A stretch of 64,000 nucleotides of DNA from Colletotrichum lupini (taxonomy: Eukaryota > Ascomycota > Sordariomycetes > Glomerellales > Glomerellaceae), in NCBI RefSeq assembly GCF_023278565.1, contig NC_064682.1, positions 1-64,000 of the forward strand, given 5' to 3'. Under the pieces are notes generated by a model. That model saw only the letters and a program-made list of their open reading frames with translations, did not search any database and had not been told where the DNA came from. A program made the position numbers and the translations under genes. Below, piece by piece: positions 1 to 12,111 of the stretch; the first letter of the stretch is position 1, and each line of letters opens with the position of its first letter.

Positions 1-106
1 CTAACCCTAACCCTAACCCTAACCCTAACCCTAACCCTAACCCTAACCCTAACCCTAACCCTAACCCTAACCCTAACCCTAACCCTAACCCTAACCCTAA
101 CCCTAA
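1..106. repeat. Telomere (CCCTAA)n
   Basis: About 17 to 18 uninterrupted copies of the hexamer CCCTAA run from the first base. They end with one slightly altered unit (an extra A) next to CCGAGG. The C-rich strand reads 5'->3' inward, as expected for the left end of a chromosome with TTAGGG telomeres, common in filamentous fungi. The sequence beyond base 106 is subtelomere. Confidence 0.98.
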
Positions 107-780
107 ACCGAGGTCTATTTAGGGTTAAGCTTATAGTTATAGCGCTACGTAATAGCGACTATATAAACCTCTATAAAGAAGAAGCCCGCCTTTACGGTCT
201 CGATAACGGGCTAGTTACGGAACTAAACTTTATAACCGGAGGCCTTTTCGAAGTACTTCGTAATATTTATTTCCTCACCGTTATTCGTAAAGACGTTATT
301 TTTAGTACTAGTACTACTATTACCGTAAGTTAGGTTATATACGAACGCTTTAATAATATAGGACTTATCCTAGTTCTCCTTATTACGGTACTTAGGGTAG
401 AATCGAAGCTTCGCTAGCTTTTTTAGGCGCTTAAAAATATTAAACGGCGTGCGTACCGTTTTACCGTTCTTATCCTATTAGTATATTAGTTTTAAAACCT
501 TAGCGATGTCCGGCGGGCTTAAGCCCTGCTATTTATAATCGCAAGTACCCGGAAAGTCTAAAGTCCTTAATAAAGAGATATAGTAGCTTATCTCCTTTCT
601 AAAATGCCGTATTAATAACGTTTATATTACAACCGAGCTCGAGTAGGGGCTAAGATCTATAGTCTTCTTATTACGCTTAATTAAAAAAAGATCCTTACTA
701 AGATACTAGCGGACTAGGTAGTTAAGGAAGTTTATATATATTAGAACGGTACTATTACGATCCGTTTTACTAGGTAATAT
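107..780 (-). pseudogene. Argonaute fragment (PAZ / linker 2), RIP-degraded and cut by the telomere
   Basis: On the minus strand one frame runs from about 780 to 107 if its in-frame TAA/TAG codons are read as RIP-mutated Gln or Trp. Near the telomere it contains INITKYFEK, then PVIETVKAGFF, then QRYNYKLNP followed by (stop for Gln)-Thr-Ser. This order matches the PAZ domain and start of linker 2 of fungal Argonautes (known family pattern: P-x-IETT-x-AG-x-FPMEVC ... QRY-x-x-KL-x-P-x-QT). Upstream residues are compatible with the region before PAZ. The frame stops at CCGAGG and the next bases are telomere repeats, so the MID and PIWI (slicer) domains are absent. CpA/TpG are nearly absent, so this copy cannot encode protein. 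Inference: a broken end inside an Argonaute copy was healed by telomere addition, and RIP implies that a duplicate existed. Confidence 0.7.
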
Positions 781-799
781 GTACTAAGAGCCCGGGTGA

Positions 800-1230
800 G
801 CTTACGTAAGGTTAAGCGGCCGTTATCGCTCTCTAAATTATCCGTACGGATTACAAAGTAGGCCGCGTTACTAGTATTTTAAAGAAATTTAGATATAAAA
901 TGCCCGGCCGTTATAACGGAATTTAGTTCTTCTCGTTAGAGGGTAAGCTTATATAAGGTCGAGCGGCGGTTAGTAATCTAGACTATCCGCACGGCTTACT
1001 TAGTAAGCCGCCCTACTAACATTTTAAAGAAATTTAGATATAAAATACCCGGCCTTTATAACGGAATTGCGGTTAGATATATCCCGGGGCCGGTTAGTTT
1101 ACGTAAGGTCGAGTAGCTACTATTTTTCTAAATTACCCGCACGGCTTACTAAGTAGGCCGCCCTACTAGTATTTTAAAAAAATTTAGATATAAAATACCT
1201 AGCCGTTACGGTAGAACTTAGATATAAGAA
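800..1230. repeat. Tandem repeat, 3 copies of about 148 bp
   Basis: Three diverged copies start near 800, 947 and 1,097. Each contains a shared core of the form TTTAAAGAAATTTAGATATA followed by a CCGG-rich segment and TTATAACGG. The copies differ mainly by transitions typical of RIP. The period (147-150 bp) is not a multiple of three, so a coding repeat is unlikely. Confidence 0.8.
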
Positions 1231-1826
<596 letters not shown>

Positions 1827-1989
1827 AAAAAAAAAAAATTATTTAAAAAAAAAAAAAAAAGGGAAAAGAAAAAATAAAGAAAAAAAAAAAAAAGAGAGCA
1901 TAACGGAAAAAAAGAAAAAAAGGGCTAAATAAGAAAAAATTTAAGGGATAAAAAGAAAAAATTATTAAACTTATTAAGACTAAGAGGCA

Positions 1990-4075
1990 AACTTCGTTAT
2001 TATAAGATCTAACTAGCGATCGTCGCGATTAAACCGATAAGCAAATTATAAAATAGGAGTCTATATATACGTTTACGTAGGCATATTATAAGTTATATTA
2101 ATTTTATAATATTAGCATTCCGCGAGCTAAACTTAAGAGCGGACGCTATACTATTATAAATCTTATTAAGACCCGTCGTTTTTATTACTAAACTAATCCG
2201 TAAAGCAAAGTATATTAGCGTATTATAATATAATTTCTAATTAACGTTAAAACGTAGCTACTTAACCGTAACGCTTTTTAATAAGAGTTCTTTCCTAAGT
2301 AGTCTTAGTATACTAGGCTAGTAATTAAAGATTAGTATATATTACAGCTCGTAGAGTACTATACTTAGTAATATAACTAAGACGTACTATACTTTTTATT
2401 AAAAGAGTAGCGCGCGGTAATAGGGGTCTTATTACCCTTATAAGGGGTTAAAAACTCGATAATTAAGAGGGTAATTTTAAAAAACTTATAAAGAGGGGCC
2501 GGCTCCTCTTTCTCCTCGCCCTCCTCCTCCTCTTCTTCGGTCTAGCTATTAATAGCGACGTTGCCCTAAGTGCGGTAAATAGTTAGTAAAGTTAGTACTA
2601 TACGTAAACGTTAAGTAGCTCGGTTAGTCGTACCCTTAGTAGCTATTTACGTAGTATTTTTATTAATATAGCATCCGGACGCGGCTATATTTTAAAAAAT
2701 AATATCTAGCTAATATTATAAGAATATATAAGCAAACCGCGTACTTAGGGCCGATAGGCTTAATAAATGGGTAGAGACGTATTTTAATAGCGGGCTTAGT
2801 AGCGGACGTTATATTCGCTAGTCGTAATAATAATAGGGGATAGTTTAGGAAATATAATATTAAGAATAATATATTAGTTAAGAACTAGAGTATATTATAG
2901 TAAGAGAGTTAGAAACGAAATATATTACGGCAAGATTTTATATTTATAATTAGGAGCGGCGGTCGTATATTAATATAAGGTTAGACGTATATAGAACCGT
3001 CTACTGTCCTATAAATATATATATCCCCCTCGAGCCTAATTTTTTTAATACGCCGTACTTATAAACCGTATGCTAGTTTATTAGTACTTAGTTACGAAGG
3101 GTCTAGTTAACTACTAGATCCCGTTATATAATAAAACTAACCGAACCGCGGATACTTATATACTCGCGGGGACGGACCTCTTCGTTCTATTTAAAATATA
3201 TAAGGGTAGTATATATAAATAAAATTACCGCGGTATAATAAAATATAACTACTCTACGGAAATAAATAGGTATATAAGGAGACGAGATTAGTAAGTAGAT
3301 ACTATACCCAGGGCAGAGCGGAATATTATTATTATAGTTAATTAATTACTACTTAAATACGTAATACTAGGTTTTTTAAGACGAGGCGGCTATAAGCTCT
3401 ATATATATAATAGTTAGGAATACCGCTACCCCGCGTCCGTCCCCTATAATCTACTTAAAAAGCTCTTTACTAGCGTATTATTATAGCTAAACCCCTTCCC
3501 TAGCTACCCTTAGCCTCCCCTAAGTTTATACTAAGGCCTTACTTAGGCGCTTATTTTTTTACTATTTTATTAGAGCTAGGACGCTTAGCGAGATCTAAGC
3601 TTATATATCGAGGTTAGTTAGTAATTTAGGAGCGTAAGGTTTATAATCGTACGAGCGGATATATACTTAAGGCTTTATACTTAAGCTTAGAGGCCGACTC
3701 GGGGTATGTAATAACGAAGTCTTCGAGCGGAGTATTTATAGTAGTTTTTTTACTTTTATAAGTAAGAGGAGACGCACGGCTAGGGAGCTCTTAGCTAGGA
3801 TCCGTATCGAAGCTATCGGACTCGGAGCTAGACTTATCTTAGCCTTCGTTTTTAAAGCTATTAAAGGCGCTATATAGGGCTAGCGGGTTTTAGAGTTAGC
3901 TAATATAGCGTTTAGTAAGGACTCGGGGTTTAAGGACTTACCTTATTAAAGTAAATTAGCCGCCTATTTCTTAATAAGACCCTTAGCCGCTATTTTAAAG
4001 CAGATCTTTTTATATATAGCTTATTATATAGTTAGTATTATAAAGAGAACGGGAATAGGAGGGAAGAGGTAAACG
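1990..4075 (+). pseudogene. RIP-degraded long reading frame of about 690 codons, unknown family
   Basis: One + frame can be followed from about 1,990 to 4,075 when TAA/TAG are read as RIP-mutated CAA, CAG or TGG. The implied protein has coherent composition: basic and aromatic segments such as RARTLSEI and RTARELLARIRIEAIGLGARL, and a Ser-rich stretch around 2,505-2,545. Dozens of in-frame stops make it non-functional. I do not recognise the family. A telomere-linked helicase was considered from its position, but I could not find a Walker A or DEAH motif. It could be a transposon ORF or a duplicated subtelomeric gene. The reading frame is seen. Its former coding status is inference. Confidence 0.55.
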
Positions 4076-4188
4076 CACGACCTAAACGCCGTTTTATTTT
4101 TTAAAAAGAGAAGCCTCGGCGCTAGCGCCCGCAGTAGGCTTCTTAGTAATATTAAAGTTTATATTATAAGGATTAGGGGCTTTTTTTT

Positions 4189-4215
4189 TTCTTATATATA
4201 TATATATATATATAT
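4189..4215. repeat. (TA)n microsatellite
   Basis: A pure TA dinucleotide run of about 25 nt lies just downstream of the degraded frame that ends near 4,075. Confidence 0.8.
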
Positions 4216-5960
4216 TTAAGAGAGTGAGCGAGTTTATTATATAAGAGAAAAAAGTAGAAGTTAAAAGGTGCTACGGAATTAGGTAGATATAAATAAGAAA
4301 AGAATATTTTATAAGCTTCTGGAGTAGGGCTAGGTAAGGCGGTAAGTAGGGCTACTATCTCTAAGAGCCGTACGTAGTTAGCTAGCCCGTAAGAGAACGT
4401 AAAGTACGTATATATTAAGCGGATATAGTAGTTTAGTAATCCGTTAGGTAGGTACCTCGGGGTCGGCTAGAAGCGAACGAAGTAGGGCGGTAGTTAGATA
4501 TATAACGGGCGTATAAGCACGTCTATATCGGATTAGAAGTCTATTTTAACCTCGCTAACTAAGTATAATAATCGTAGCTTACTTAGCGTACGGTTAAATT
4601 TCTATCTTTACGTATATATAAAAATAATAAAGTTTAATTATACTCTTTATTAACTTATAGCTCGGACCGATTTTTTAATAATATAAATACTAGTAATTAG
4701 CAACGTATCCCTAGTACTTAAACTACTATTCTATATATAAGGTCCTACTTTATATAACCTCTTTCTTATAATAACCGTAATAAGGTCTCCTCGCGCCCGT
4801 ATTTCGTCTATTTCGAACTCGTATATAGCCTAATCTCTCCTACCTTAATAATACCGAGCCTAAATAATACCCGTAATATAAGCGAGCCTATTACTAACGG
4901 CGAGCCCGAAGGTAAGGAGCTTTTTATAATAAAGATCCCGAAATAGGCGCTCCGGTATTTATTTCTTAGTAACCGTACTAATTACTACCTATTTTTAATA
5001 AGACTTCTTACGCAAGGCCTTTTATAAGTAAATAAAATTAAAAAGTTTAACTAAGGGCGAGTGCGCGACCGCGGCTTTTAAAAATAAGTTACCGTTCTAT
5101 CCCTCTACGTACGTCTAAATAGCGAGCTAATATAAAAAAGCCCTTAAACGTATAAAAAAAGACTTCGTCTTTTATAAGGGCGGCTTATTAGTTAGCTAAG
5201 GCCGCTTACTTATTACCGTAATTATAATAAAGCGAGCTAAGTATAGCTAAGTTCGTAAGTCGAGCGTACTACGATACTACTCGCTAAAAGGACCTAAGGC
5301 TTACGTATTATATATATAATAACCCGAGAATAGTAAGTAAATTTACTAATAAAAGAATCTCCTTAGTACTTCTTAACTAGTTAGTAATACCCGATTTTTA
5401 TAACCGCTATTAGAGAGACGTAGCTAACTTTTAATAACCTCCCGTAACGTAATAAGTATACTAGCGAAACGTCGAGCGCAGATCCGTAAGTAAAGCGTAC
5501 TCTACTTTATCCCCTAGAGGCCGTATTATATTAGATCGTTAACTAATATATAGGCTAGTTATTTATAAATAGGCGGCCCGAGGTAAGAAGACTATATAAA
5601 TAGGACGGATAGGAGAACGGCCGTATAGGGGGTTATAGGGGTCTACGTCGTATTAGTATCGTATTTAGGGAAGTTATTTTATAAAGTTGCGCCGGGTAGT
5701 AGAACTAGTAGTTAATAGCGGTAAGTTATAAAATAGCGTTAACTATTATATAAGTTTACTATCGCAAGGGTTATAATTATAAATAAAAAACCCTATATAG
5801 TCCGATTATATTAGTTCCCGTTATATAACTCTACTACGTTAAGTAAACTAATATCTAATACCCGCGACCTCGAACTACGTACGCTCTATAAAAAAGAAGT
5901 ATTACTTAAAGCCTAGGAAACGAGCGCGGCTACGCGTATATTACGTTACTTTTTTTTTCC
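4216..5960. other. RIPped block with fragments of reading frames on +
   Basis: CpA and TpG are nearly absent. From about 5,080 to 5,945 the + strand can be read with RIP-type stops only (for example KALKRIKKDFVFYKGG), but I could not settle one frame for the whole stretch. No family is recognised. Nothing convincing was seen between 4,216 and about 5,000. Confidence 0.4.
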
Positions 5961-5981
5961 TTTTTTTTTTTTTTTTTTTTT
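5961..5981. repeat. Poly(T) tract
   Basis: A run of 21 T, preceded by a second T-rich run (5,950-5,958), ends the preceding RIPped block. Another pair of T-runs lies at about 6,267-6,294. On the minus strand these would be short poly(A) tails. Confidence 0.8.
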
Positions 5982-6389
5982 ATTCAATATTTTAATTATA
6001 ACTATACTATTAGTTTAGCTACTTAGGCTAGCGTATATACTAATATTAAATAGTAGGCGCTTATATAATCTGTTATACTTATAACGTAATGCGCCTAACT
6101 ATACTTAGTAAATTTTAATAAATTTCGAGCGTAGGAAACGGCTAGTCGCTATTATAAACTTATCTAAGTAGTATTATAGCAGAACGTACCGATTACGGGC
6201 GATCTAGAGTATACGTACCGTCTATTAATAATAACAGATAGCTAGGATAGCATTACTCGGGGATTTCTTTTTTTTTTTTTATGTTTTTTTTTTTAAGATA
6301 ATATTACTATATAAGTTGCCCATCCTATAAAAAGAATTACTTTTGTTTATAAAAAAGCTATTCGTAGTTAGGAACTTAACTATCTATCC

Positions 6390-7905
6390 CTAATCCTTAA
6401 GGTACTGCTCCCGTATTAAAGACTATATTAAACCTAATTAAACTCCCCCTAAAGCCCTTATTCTTAGCGAGATACTCGTATTATAGCTACCGTAGGCCGT
6501 CCCTTATATACTATCCGAATTATCTACTTTTATAATATTAGCTTCGTTAGAACCGTTCTTAATAATAAAGTATCGCACGTAGTTAATAATATTATTAATA
6601 TAACTTTCCTTAAGACGCCGAACCTCTTTTATAAACGGCTACTTAATAACGAGCCGCTCGCTATTAATAATAGGTCTAATAATAAGCTTATTAAGTATCT
6701 CGGATAGCTAACGGAATAGGCTACTGTCGTGCTTATACGCTACCTCGAGGACTTACTTAATAATAAAGAGGTATTTAATAAAGGTAATATAACTAGTCCG
6801 TAATTAGTTATTAAAGAGATACTATTTAAGTACGGGAGGGAGGGGTAGACGCAAACTTACCCGCTCTTATTTATTAATAAGAATATAATACTACTACGCC
6901 CCTAGATAAAAGCGAGGATCTATAAAAGCTTAGTAGCTTTAATAATCTTATAAATATTATTAGCTAAGATACCTAGGTACTACTTAAGTACTTTTAGAGC
7001 GACGGTCTCGTTCTTTTACCCTAAGTAACGGGGCCCGCCGTTTAGGACCTTAAACGCCTCTAAGAGGTTTATTTTTAGGGCGGACTCCCGGTTAGAATCG
7101 AGGGTCTTTAAGAAATATTAGTAATTATTATATACCTTAACCTAGGTAAGGTTAAAGCGGATAACCGCCGCACCGCTATAGTTTATATATAACTAAATAA
7201 GGCTAATTCCCTAGATTAGGCTACGGAGCACGCGGGGGTTCGAGGAGTTACCTTAATACTCGAAACCGGACATAATACTATCTAAGCCCCGAGCCCCCTT
7301 TATTATAGCTATAAGGTTCTTTTTTAAATAGTATAGTAGTATACTAAAGATTACGTTAGATAGCTTAATCGCTTTATTTATTATATTAATAATTACCTCC
7401 TTATAGTTAGAAATAACGCGAACGTCTATCTCGTAGAGGGTCTTAGCTAAGGATATAGCTATAATAATAAGCGCCGAACGATCGACCTCTTATAATACTA
7501 TAATAGGGAGATTAAAGTCGTCCTCTATAGGGGTATAGGTATAAGCGGGGGCGTTAGAGGCGCTCGTAGCGCTAGTAATATTATCTTACTCCTTATCCTC
7601 GGACCGCTTCGCGTCCGCACCTTATTTTTTTAAAATATCTTAGTAAACCGAAATAACCTCTATTACTCCTTAGAAAACGTCTAATATCTACTAGGGGTTA
7701 AGGTCGTACCTATTTACGAGTAGCCGTCTATTCTCTAAGTACTATATAATAAAGTTAGATATTAAGAAAGAAACCTCGGCTAGGGTAAAGGAGAGGGGGG
7801 GAGACTAACCTTATTAATAATATTAATAACCTTAATATTCTTAGAGGTCTCTACTTCGAGATACTCGCCTTAATTAGTAGTATTATCGTTTATAATTCGC
7901 TAGAG
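6390..7905 (-). pseudogene. RIP-degraded reading frame of about 500 codons, unknown family
   Basis: On the minus strand a frame with only RIP-type stops runs from about 7,800 to 6,390. A short upstream exon-like piece ends near 7,820 in a GT that could be a donor. The implied protein is mostly helical. It includes ISLAKTLYEIDVRVISNY, then KINLLEAFKVLNGG, and later VRRLKESYINNIINYVRY. Layout and composition resemble the helical regions of fungal NTPase or HET-associated proteins, but no P-loop was found and I do not assign it. Numerous stops show it is dead. Confidence 0.5.
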
Positions 7906-7969
7906 GTATATTATATAATAATAAGTTTATATACTATAAGCGGGAGATTTCTTAATAAAACGTATAGCG

Positions 7970-8125
7970 GGGGGTAGATATATATATATAAATAAGAATA
8001 TGTAGATATATATAGGAGAGTAGATATATATATATAAGTATGGGCGCGTTAATATATATATATAAGTATAAGTATAGGCACGTTAATATATATATATAAA
8101 TAAGAATATATAAATATATATAGGA
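7970..8125. repeat. AT-rich tandem repeat
   Basis: Alternating blocks of (TA)n, TAAGTATA and GGAGAGTAGATATA are repeated several times over about 155 nt. Two copies of a unit containing a cacgTTAATATATATA-type core are visible. There is no coding potential. Confidence 0.7.
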
Positions 8126-9212
8126 GAGTATATGTTTTAGTATAAAGTAAAAAGGGAAAAGAGGAAAGGGTAGGAGGAAACTTAATTAAGTAGAGCGGGG
8201 TAGGGGAATAAACCGATTAGAGCGCGCGCTAGTAACTAAGTAGGGAGAGAGTAGTCGAGCTATTACGACGGGTAAGATTCTTAAAATTATATATAAAGGA
8301 AGTTAAAGTTCCGCTAGGAAGAAAGATAAAAGTAGATAAAAGTATTAGGTTTAGCCGGGTTAAGTTAGAGATTAGTAGCGGGGAAGATAAAAAGAAAAAA
8401 GAAGAGAAAAGTAAATACGAGATATATAGCTTAGAGAAATATATAAAAGGTAAAGGTAGGGAGTAACGGGGACCGGTACGAAAACGAGAGGCTCCTAGTT
8501 AACGTAGTTACTTAGTAAATAATTAAGTAGTAAGTTAGAAATAGTAAAAGCCTAGACGGTTTTAAAATAGTAAGAGGGAGAGTAGTTAATAAAACGGAGA
8601 AGTAAACCCGGGGACCTTTATAAAATAAAGAGAGACGATACTATTTTAATTTAAACGCTATACGTTAAGAATAAATAGAGCCGCTCCGCTATTTTAGTTA
8701 TTATTTACTTATAAAACTTACGCGGCGTTATATTATTATTCGTCGAGCGCGCCGGCTCTTTATATTATAATACTTTATATAATTATAGGTACTAAATATA
8801 TAGAGATAGGCGAGTATATAACTAGATACCTAAGGGATTATAGTAGCTAAGCGCTATCCGGACGGCGAGATTAATAAATATAACACATAGTAAAATTATA
8901 AAAACTACGGTACGGTAGCTTAATAATATCCGAGCGGCGATATTAAATATAAGAGGGGTTTAAAAACCACGGTAGTTACTTAATATTTAAGTAGTAAAGT
9001 TAAAGTTAGGTCTCGTGCTTATAAATAGCTCGTTAGTAAATCGCCGCGTGGGGCGCTATACCGGTCTTATAATAGTTTTAATATAGGCCCTACTTAACCG
9101 CGCCCTACGTTAATCGCGTTATATATAGCTTATTTCTAACTCTTATACTACGTAATAAACCCTTTCCCCTTCTTTTATTCTACCTCTCTACTTTTATTTT
9201 TTATATTTAAAC
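8126..9212. other. RIPped sequence without a recognisable gene
   Basis: From 8,130 to about 8,640 the + strand is strongly purine-rich (AAG/GAG runs). The rest is mixed and RIPped. A copy of a palindromic motif (ccacggt core with TTAATATT arm) occurs at about 8,966-8,987. No coherent reading frame was followed. Confidence 0.4.
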
Positions 9213-9480
9213 CGTACTTTTTACTTTAACGTACCCGTCTCCCTCTTATATTCTTCTCTCGCCTTTTACTTAGACTTACCCGTCTCCCTCTTATAAACTT
9301 ACTATTACTTTTTACTTAAACTTACCTATTTTAATCTTATATTCTTCCCTTACTTCTTACTTAGACTTATCTATCCTACCCTTATAACCTTCCCGCGCTT
9401 TTTACTTAGACTTGCGTATCTTATTCTTATAAACTTATAATTACTTTTTACTTAGACTTATCTATCTTATTCTTAATTAA
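9213..9480. repeat. Tandem repeat, about 6 copies of a 46-bp unit
   Basis: Copies begin near 9,214, 9,262, 9,309, 9,354, 9,398 and 9,445. Each contains TTTTTACTTAGACTTA followed by a pyrimidine-rich CTCTTATA segment. They differ mainly by C/T changes. Confidence 0.8.
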
Positions 9481-9939
9481 TCTCTTAATAGTATACGCAA
9501 GCGGGCTAATATAGAGGATATTACGTTTTTTACTCCTTTTATAGAGTATATTAACACGGTTCGTTATTCTTATTATTATTAAGTACCGAGTCCCCGGCTG
9601 ACCCTCGTATTTTATAAGTCGCCCTAAGGTTTATAGTAGAGATAGAGGACTTAGACGTTATATAGGAGTAGCTAATAGACGCTATTAAGAAGCGAATTAT
9701 ATTTTATAATATAGTACGGTTTATTATCCTTAAGAAGCGTAATTATAACGGCGCCGCGGGCGCTAGTTAATAATAGTTTATAAAAAGGCGCTAAACTAAG
9801 GAGCGTAGCATAGCCGGGCCCCTTAATAATAATACCCCTCCCGAGGCCGAGGAGCATAAGTAAGTATACCCGTCTTAAGTAGCTTCTTAAAAACGCCTCC
9901 TTACTCTAGCTAGAACTTATTTAATATAGCTACTTATTT

Positions 9940-11909
9940 TTAGTACTACTCCCGTTACTACTAAGCCCGATCGTAGTAATAAGGATATATCTTAGCTTAT
10001 TAAAGAGGTCGTTAAACCCCGTTAACTAAACCGTAATACTCGCCGCACTTACTAAAAAACTACTACCTCTACTACCGCTATCTCCGTATCTAAGCTAAGC
10101 TATAAAAAAAAGAGTAAGATTAAAAATATAAACCCGTAATACTACAGAGCTATTAAAGTATCGAGGAGATTTAATAAGTAGGCTATAAGCCGGATACTAA
10201 ATAAGTTTAGTATAACCCTCGAGACCCTCGAGTTTTAGTATTATAATATTTCTAAGTAGCTAAACGCCGATAACGCTTATAAGTTTATAATATTTTACTT
10301 CGGTACTATAATTAATAACTTTAAGGCTAACTTAATTAGGGTAATAAAATACGTAGATATAATTAAAACGGATATTTATATCGGCGCGAAGCTTACTTAG
10401 CTATCTTATAGCGCCGCCCTAAATAATAATAGCGGCGACCCGCTATTAAAAGAGTTCTATAATATTACTAAGCTATTTAGTATTGCCGTTAGGGAGGATA
10501 TTAAGGTCGGTACTAGCGCGGCGCGGCTATATAAGCTACTCCTCTTTATTAAGATCTCTATAATAAAATCGGAAATCGACGCTCTAGCTAAGACCCCTAG
10601 GGGCGATACCTTAGTAAAGTAGTTCGTTAGGAGGGGTAATATCGTTAAGGGCCCCGGCGATACTAATACTAAGCTCCTAAAAAAAGCTATATATAATAAC
10701 CTAAACCTCGACCCGAAATAGTACTTAGCTAAGGTAAAGGATATAGTTATACTTAGGGCGTTAATAAACGCCTTTAGCTAGGGTAGGCTAATATTCTACT
10801 TATAGACTAAGAGCGGGTATATTAACGCCTCCTAAACCCCCGACCCTTAGACGCTCTTATTAACGATTTTTTTAAGAACCGGTCTCTCTTATTACTTATA
10901 GGCCGCGATACGCTCGCTACCGTTTTTATTTATTTAAAAACGAACGATAACGGCGTTTTTAACTACTTAGCCGCCCTTAGCTTAGACTTTTATACCCGCT
11001 TAACGTATCTAGAGGGTTTAATAAGGAGTAGCGGAGAAGCGGTCCCTAACCCTAGAGTACTTTAGGTTATTTATTTTAGCTAGGCCGGGAGACTACTTAA
11101 TACGGCCGGGCTCTAGCTAATAAAGGAGCGACGGGTCTTTTCGAAAACTATATATAAGATTATAATAAAGGAGCTACTAGGATATAACTAAGTCGACCGT
11201 ATCTAGCGCCCTAAAAACGTCGGTAAGTTCGCGCTAGTTAAGGAAGTACTGTACTTTAGGGAGGAGTTAAAAAACGATAACAATAATTAAGATACTAATA
11301 AAAATAACGAGGATCTAGATACCGATAGAAATAACGAAAATAGCTCGTTATTTAGCTAAAGCGTCTACGCATCCCCGGGAGGAGGGATTTAGAAATAAGC
11401 GTTTAGCTCGAGGTTTTTATTTATATTAGTATTAGGCAGTTTAGGATATCTCGGTACTAGAGTTACGGTTCCGGGTTTATAGTTAATTTTTATACTTAGG
11501 TTATATAATAATATTACGGTAAGATACTATATTTATAAATAAGAGAATAAGACTATACTTTATAACCCGACGGCGGTTTGTTAGTTTATATATAGAGAAG
11601 CCGAGTTAAGTTTATTAGGTAGCGGATAATCGCCCGCGATTTATTAATAATTTAATTACGTAACGGCGCCGTATAAGAAATATAGGGGCTAGGTTATATA
11701 GCGATCTCGGCTTAAAATCCTCGCTAAGCAATCCGAGGCGTAGCCGCCGTTATAAAATAAAATATTAAACCGTTAAATACTATTATTAGTTATATATAAA
11801 CCGTTACTTATCGCTATCGATCGCTTAAAACTTAGGGCGGGAATCTCGCTCGGGGAGGATAAATAATACTACGAATTTATTAATAACTCTCGAGTCTTAA
11901 AAGTATTAT
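9940..11909 (+). pseudogene. RIP-degraded reading frame, 5' part, interrupted by a copia element
   Basis: From about 9,990 a + frame with RIP-type stops encodes a coherent sequence (for example SAARLYKLLLFIKISI and IDALAKTPRGDTLVKQFVRR). A frame change near 10,830 leads into a second open stretch with VYFREELK-like and Asp/Asn-rich segments near 11,270-11,350. The sequence is cut at 11,909 by the copia element. The flank after the element (from 18,884) continues with a similar coding-like stretch containing ERNLLREDY-type residues, so the two sides were probably one unit. The family is not recognised. Calling it a former gene or transposon ORF is inference. Confidence 0.45.
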
Positions 11910-12111
11910 TATTAGTATCCTTATTATAAGGTAGTTAGTTCGAACCGTAGTTGACGAAGAGATTAATTAAACTATATAAATATTTACGTAAGTATAAAAA
12001 GGAGGTTCTAACTATAGGTTAGGCTAGCTACGATAATCGTAAATAGGGCCCCTAATTAGCCCTTGCGCAGTCGGCTATATGCCGCGGTTAAATTAGATTT
12101 CTAATCCGATA
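11910..12111 (-). repeat. LTR of copia copy 1 (3' LTR in element orientation)
   Basis: 202 bp, aligning without gaps to 18,677-18,878. It is more heavily mutated than its partner. Next to it on the inside lies T-rich sequence (12,115-12,130) that reads as a polypurine tract on the minus strand. Confidence 0.9.

Noticed and set aside
1990..4075. Telomere-linked RecQ-type helicase
   Set aside because: The position suggested it, but no Walker A, DEAH or other helicase motif was recognised even after allowing for RIP changes.
9672..9857. Short ORFs within the RIPped subtelomere (this one and those near 16,335, 20,670 and 22,760)
   Set aside because: They are chance open stretches in RIP-altered DNA with no motif, several of them antisense to longer degraded frames.
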